42,706 nucleotides of DNA, from assembly GCA_049323895.1 (NCBI GenBank), contig JBMOKT010000033.1:1-42706 (forward strand). Reading direction: 5' to 3'. Positions 39,682 through 42,706 of the stretch are shown here, piece by piece. Position 1 is the stretch's first letter. Each line of letters begins with the position of its first letter. This DNA is from JBMOKT01 sp049323895 (GTDB lineage: Bacteria; Bacillota; Peptococcia; Peptococcales; BICA1-8). The notes beneath the pieces were generated by a model that worked only from the letters and a program-made list of their open reading frames with translations, was not told the DNA's origin and ran no database searches. Made by a program: the position numbers and the translations under genes.

Positions 39682-40500
39682 ATGAATACGCTTCCTGTAA
39701 AAAAAGAATGTTTAGATGCCGCCACTGAGAAATGCCCGTGTGAAGCGGCTATTACAAAGGACTGCCCCGTCTGCAGTGTGTTAAATTATGGTACCAATTG
39801 CGACTGCAGCCACTCGTGGCAAGGTGTTTGTATTTATCAAGACTATCTGCAAGCTGGTCCCATAGTTTCTCAAAAGGTTACAGAAAAAATAGAAATTGTA
39901 CAAAAATTAATTTTAGACAATTGTGTTAAAATTATCTGCTATATACCCTGTGATATATTAAGCACCCTGCAACCCTTCCAAGGAGTAAAATTGTCCCTGG
40001 AAAGCAACAAAAAAAAATTAACCTTTAATGCTGTAACAGCTAAGATAGTTTACGAAAAAAATTTAGCTACCTTTGTAATTAATGACACAAATTATGAAAT
40101 ACCTTTAAAGTACAGTTTTATCTTAGACAAAGGCATGAATATATCTATTACAGCCTTCGACAGGGTACTCCCTGCACTGCCCTTGGAGGAGATGAAAAAT
40201 GTACTTATAGCGGTTGATGGTTTTTGGTTGGGGCTTGTTAATCCAATCATTGAAGCTCTTAAAAATAACAATATAAAAATTACCCTGGCCGGTCCTTTTT
40301 CCCGTGTAACCCTTAATAAACTTAATTTAACTGAGGCTGATAAAGTAATATCCCATGAAGGAAATCCTGAATACCTTAAGGGGGATTATGATACGATAGT
40401 TTCCCTTAATACACCTAGTCTACAAAAAAGAATCGTTTCAACAATTTGGAAAGAAAAGATTGAGAAAAAATTAATTGCTGTAAATAACGATTTTCTTTAG
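39682..40500 (+). CDS. Cys-rich N-terminal domain protein of unknown function
   Basis: The first 50 residues contain eight cysteines (C10, C18, C20, C28, C31, C40, C42, C50) in a pattern not that of a ferredoxin, likely binding metal. Residues 65-150 look like a beta-rich domain, and 190-272 an alpha/beta domain (NVLIAVDGFWLGLVNPIIEALKNNNIKITLAGP, then a NAD-like turn without a glycine motif). I do not recognise the family. It is a single gene ending in a hairpin shared with the convergent ykgJ-like gene. It may be a metal- or redox-responsive protein (inference). Confidence 0.7.
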   Translation: MNTLPVKKECLDAATEKCPCEAAITKDCPVCSVLNYGTNCDCSHSWQGVCIYQDYLQAGPIVSQKVTEKIEIVQKLILDNCVKIICYIPCDILSTLQPFQGVKLSLESNKKKLTFNAVTAKIVYEKNLATFVINDTNYEIPLKYSFILDKGMNISITAFDRVLPALPLEEMKNVLIAVDGFWLGLVNPIIEALKNNNIKITLAGPFSRVTLNKLNLTEADKVISHEGNPEYLKGDYDTIVSLNTPSLQKRIVSTIWKEKIEKKLIAVNNDFL

Positions 40501-40506
40501 AAGGAA

Positions 40507-40530
40507 AGCCCCTGTCAAATAACAGGGGCT
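40507..40530. terminator. Convergent hairpin terminator
   Basis: AGCCCCTG / CAGGGGCT inverted repeat with a loop of about 7-8 nt exactly between the convergent stop codons at 40500 and 40531. CTAATTTTG follows on the plus strand; T-runs are weak on both sides. Confidence 0.75.
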
Positions 40531-40803
40531 CTAATTTTGAGCTTCCTGAGGCGGTTTAGTGGCCTGCTCTAAATAATAAATATTCCGGAATGCTTCTTCA
40601 TTGCTATCGCCGCATAATTCATTGGAAGGTTTTAAGCTGGAACAAACACGGGGCCGTTCAGGTTTGCCAAACAAAAGGCATTTATTATCACTTGTCAGCT
40701 GGATACATCTCACCCCTGCAGGCTTACCGTGGGGCATGCCGGGAATACTGGATGAAATTGTCCAAACAATGCAGCATGCTCCACACCCCACTCTACATTC
40801 CAT
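40531..40803 (-). CDS. YkgJ-type cysteine-cluster protein
   Basis: Close in layout to E. coli YkgJ: MECRVGCGACC at the start, SSIPGMPHGKPAGVRCIQL near 20-38, and CLLFGKPERPRVCSSLKPSNELC near 45-67. The CxxxCxxCC cluster and later cysteines are thought to chelate zinc or iron. I place the start at 40803 (90 aa) because GGGAGG lies eight bases before this ATG. The longer frame would begin at TTG without a site. It is 13 bp behind the membrane-protein gene and probably co-transcribed with it. Confidence 0.88.
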   Translation of the reverse strand: MECRVGCGACCIVWTISSSIPGMPHGKPAGVRCIQLTSDNKCLLFGKPERPRVCSSLKPSNELCGDSNEEAFRNIYYLEQATKPPQEAQN

Positions 40804-40816
40804 TCCTTCATCCTCC

Positions 40817-41887
40817 CTATCTAACAAAGTACTTATATTTACGCCAACAAATCAATATTACCCAGCTTACAATTCCCCAATAGAGGAAGTATTGAAAAAA
40901 GGTAAAAGGATAACTTATTATTTCCCTGGAAAAGGTTATATAATTAATCCATAAAACTGATGCCGACAGTATTATGTAATATAACATATAAGTTATTTTA
41001 GATATCTTGTTAAATGTTTTCCGTATTAAAAACTTATATAAAATTAAAAAGAACATCAAAAATAAAAAGGAATATAAAGGGCTGTCTGCCAGTCCTCCCC
41101 ATGTTCCCGCTGAAGCTGTGAAATAAAGATATAAGTTCTCATTGGGCAGGCTGGAAAAATTCCCTTGCCAGGTGCTGGAACTCACTTTATTTAAGGGCAG
41201 TGAGCTATGTAAAAAATGCTGAAAAGGAATATTTAATGTAACATTAAGGTCTTTAAAACTGTTCCAGTTGGAAGCCGGTGCCAGTAGATAAATAAAACGA
41301 TAAGTAGGGTTTAAGCCAATCCTTTTATTATAGGCAGGTCGTGCTTGGTAGTTAACCTCAAGCATATTTTCTCCTGGAACCAAGGATACACGAAATGTTT
41401 GTGCAAAAAGGTTATAAATTGGTATACTATTCCAATTCCAGTACTCTGCTGTTTCCTTTTTGCCTGTCCTGGTATTAATCCATTCAAATTTCACCTGAGC
41501 CTCCGGAGGGAGGCTGCCTGTTAATTCAACTCTTTCATCTAAAACAATTTCCTTGCCATTGATCTTTACCAGCCAATTCTCGGATTCTCCTTCCTGGGGG
41601 AAAGCTATTGGCAGTGTAATGATTTCCTGTGAATTATTCCGTAAATAATATTTTACAAAAATATCCATAGTAACCATTGGATTGTGAATAAAGCTGTATT
41701 TTTCTGCTCCCACATCCAGCCATAAATCTTCACTTATTACCTCAACCCTGGGCTCGTCTATAAACATAATATTGCCGTTAACTGTACCCGAGGTAACAAA
41801 GGGTCCTCCATTGGCCCATGTTGTTGGTGTTAAAATTAATATTAATAGGAAAACTAAAACTATTACAAAAGTTTTACCTTTGTCCAT
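40817..41887 (-). CDS. Exported membrane-anchored protein of unknown function
   Basis: 356 residues: signal peptide (about 1-25, ending TTWANGG), an extracellular beta-rich region to about 260, then three hydrophobic segments (about 272-290, 302-320, 330-350). The ectodomain has alternating hydrophobic strands such as MDIFVKYYLRNNSQEIITLPIAFPQEGESE and LVPGENMLEVNYQARPAYN, reminiscent of DUF4424-type proteins, but I cannot confirm this. The ribosome site is GGAAAGG. It is followed by the ykgJ-like gene. Confidence 0.7.
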   Translation of the reverse strand: MDKGKTFVIVLVFLLILILTPTTWANGGPFVTSGTVNGNIMFIDEPRVEVISEDLWLDVGAEKYSFIHNPMVTMDIFVKYYLRNNSQEIITLPIAFPQEGESENWLVKINGKEIVLDERVELTGSLPPEAQVKFEWINTRTGKKETAEYWNWNSIPIYNLFAQTFRVSLVPGENMLEVNYQARPAYNKRIGLNPTYRFIYLLAPASNWNSFKDLNVTLNIPFQHFLHSSLPLNKVSSSTWQGNFSSLPNENLYLYFTASAGTWGGLADSPLYSFLFLMFFLILYKFLIRKTFNKISKITYMLYYIILSASVLWINYITFSREIISYPFTFFQYFLYWGIVSWVILICWRKYKYFVR

Positions 41888-41939
41888 GGCCTATAGTCCT
41901 TTCCTAATATTACTCATTTAAATAAAAATCCTTTACCAA

Positions 41940-42200
41940 TTAAGCTTAAGATAATTAATTCTAAATTTAGTATATCATAATAATTATTTTTACTAGTCAC
42001 AAAATAGTAGCTACAGTGGCTACAGTGGCTACAGTGGCTACAGAAAATAACTACTGACTATCGGCTATCGACTATCGACCATTGGCCAATTTACTAGTCA
42101 CTAGCCACTAACAACTAGCCACTGCTTTTACTAGTCACCAATCACTAATCACTATTCTAAGGACGGCAACTTGCATCCGTGTAATCCGCAGGACCCCGTG
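41940..42200. repeat. Tandem 9-bp and 7-bp repeat tract
   Basis: GCTACAGTG is repeated about 3.5 times at 42009-42042. Heptamers follow: GACTATC-GGCTATC-GACTATC-GACCATT (42055-42082), then AGTCACT-AGCCACT-AACAACT-AGCCACT (42094-42121) and AGTCACC-AATCACT-AATCACT (42132-42152). No gene is seen in the 360-bp gap. The 42160-42205 part is unique GC-richer DNA without an identified role. Confidence 0.85.
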
Positions 42201-42205
42201 GTTAC

Positions 42206-42251
42206 TAATTTAAAAGACCTCTACGCTTGTTTAGCGTGGAGGTCTTTTAAA
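42206..42251 (-). terminator. Terminator of the ferredoxin / 2-oxoacid oxidoreductase operon
   Basis: Long inverted repeat (TAATTTAAAAGACCTCTACGC with its complement, one mismatch-like G-T, loop TTGTTTA) directly after the ferredoxin stop. TTTTAAATTA on the far arm provides a T-rich end. Confidence 0.8.
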
Positions 42252-42503
42252 TTACTTCTTCTTTCTTTCAATAACAATGGCACAGTCTGGACAGACCAAC
42301 TGGCACATACCGCAGCCGGTACAGCTTTCTGTATCTTTAGGAATTACCGTTGGTGTACCATATACACCTAATTCATTAGACCACTCCAGACACTTAACAG
42401 GACATTTTTCCATACATAGTCCGCACCCTTTGCACAATCCTGTAAAAAGGGTAAATTGTGCTTTGTCACATTCTTTCGCAACATATTTTAAGGCTGTACT
42501 CAC
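42252..42503 (-). CDS. 2[4Fe-4S] ferredoxin, delta-type subunit of a 2-oxoacid:ferredoxin oxidoreductase
   Basis: 83 residues with two clusters: CKGCGLCMEKCPVKCLEW (about 24-41) and CTGCGMCQLVCPDCAI (about 61-76). The length and the TPTVIPKDTESC linker fit the delta subunit of KorABCD/VorABCD-type enzymes. GTG start nine bases behind AGGAGG. It follows the end of the gamma subunit gene by 21 bp. If the order is conserved, alpha and beta subunits lie elsewhere in the operon outside the window. Confidence 0.75.
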   Translation of the reverse strand: MSTALKYVAKECDKAQFTLFTGLCKGCGLCMEKCPVKCLEWSNELGVYGTPTVIPKDTESCTGCGMCQLVCPDCAIVIERKKK

Positions 42504-42524
42504 CTCTTATCTCCTCCTTATTTA

Positions 42525-42706
42525 CTATTGGTTAGCCTTTTTAACCAGTTCAATCCCTTTATCTATCGCCTTGAAGTTTAACTCCCGCAGCTTAGGATCT
42601 TGTTCGAATTTGTAGCCCAGCTTTTTCTCTATGGCTTCTTTGGCGCTCTCGGGGCTGATTACTTTGGTTGCTTCAATTACCGCACCCATGATTACAACAT
42701 TGAAGA
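42525..42706 (-). CDS. 2-oxoacid:ferredoxin oxidoreductase gamma subunit, C-terminal part (cut by window edge)
   Basis: Minus-strand frame open to the window end. It reads FNVVIMGAVIEATKVISPES, then a helix AKEAIEKKLGYKF, and stops after VKKANQ. The MGAVIEAT...ISPES...AIEKKL block is the typical C-terminal part of the POR/KOR gamma subunit (compare the iorB stretch NVIMLGALAAVEPF). The N-terminal part lies outside. An AGGAGG site for the next gene starts just behind the stop. Confidence 0.8.
   Translation of the reverse strand, partial: FNVVIMGAVIEATKVISPESAKEAIEKKLGYKFEQDPKLRELNFKAIDKGIELVKKANQ

Overview
The window looks like chromosomal DNA of a strictly anaerobic, AT-rich Gram-positive bacterium (Clostridia, Peptococcaceae-like or a related syntrophic or fermentative lineage). 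The supporting signs are strong AGGAGG-type ribosome sites with some GTG/TTG starts, a B12-dependent ribonucleotide reductase, many 2[4Fe-4S] ferredoxins, ferredoxin-linked 2-oxoacid oxidoreductases, a bacteriohemerythrin, FixABCX-type electron transfer and 4-hydroxybutyryl-CoA dehydratase. The genus cannot be fixed from the sequence alone.

Layout. (1) 1-5754, minus strand: an operon of ferredoxin-domain protein, unknown Cys-rich protein, TctC, PdxA-like dehydrogenase, TctB and TctA. It ends in a terminator that appears to be the landing site of a group IIC intron running off the window edge. (2) 5908-12562, minus: a beta-oxidation/butyryl-CoA module (acyl-CoA dehydrogenase, EtfB, EtfA, FixC, FixX, 3-hydroxybutyryl-CoA dehydrogenase, thiolase). 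(3) 12928-21006, minus: 4-hydroxybutyryl-CoA dehydratase, indolepyruvate:ferredoxin oxidoreductase (iorBA), an HpcH/HpaI aldolase, a two-subunit UxaA-type dehydratase, an IclR regulator and a MaoC-type hydratase. Tryptophanase (21200-22582) is divergent from these across a shared palindromic operator-like site. Together, regions 1-3 look like a catabolic island for organic acids, aromatic amino acids and C4 acyl-CoAs. (4) 22919-31209: bacteriohemerythrin, ABC-F ATPase, a Cys-rich cytoplasmic chemoreceptor, a ferredoxin-fused aldo/keto reductase, and class II ribonucleotide reductase with a small zinc-ribbon protein. (5) 31441-31884, minus: a strong candidate for a large structured non-coding RNA of about 440 nt. 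It has its own -10 box, a 12-bp closing helix, several long hairpins and a terminator. (6) 31931-42706: a second HpaI-type aldolase, a CC/Se-motif protein, DegV, a lipoprotein, a degenerate metallophosphoesterase with an unknown partner, a coiled-coil protein, an LRAT-like protein, lipA/lipB, a Cys-rich protein, a YkgJ-type protein, a membrane protein, and the end of a 2-oxoacid:ferredoxin oxidoreductase operon.

The intergenic DNA is unusual. A mosaic, MITE-like repeat built on the palindrome GATGCATC (12 copies of the octamer in three loci), a recurrent arm of about 40-50 bp, and heptameric tandem repeats recur between gene blocks. The most promising undescribed element is the structured RNA at 31441-31884. 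Next are the GATGCATC repeat family and an orphan promoter/CsoR-like operator/terminator unit at 25626-25732.
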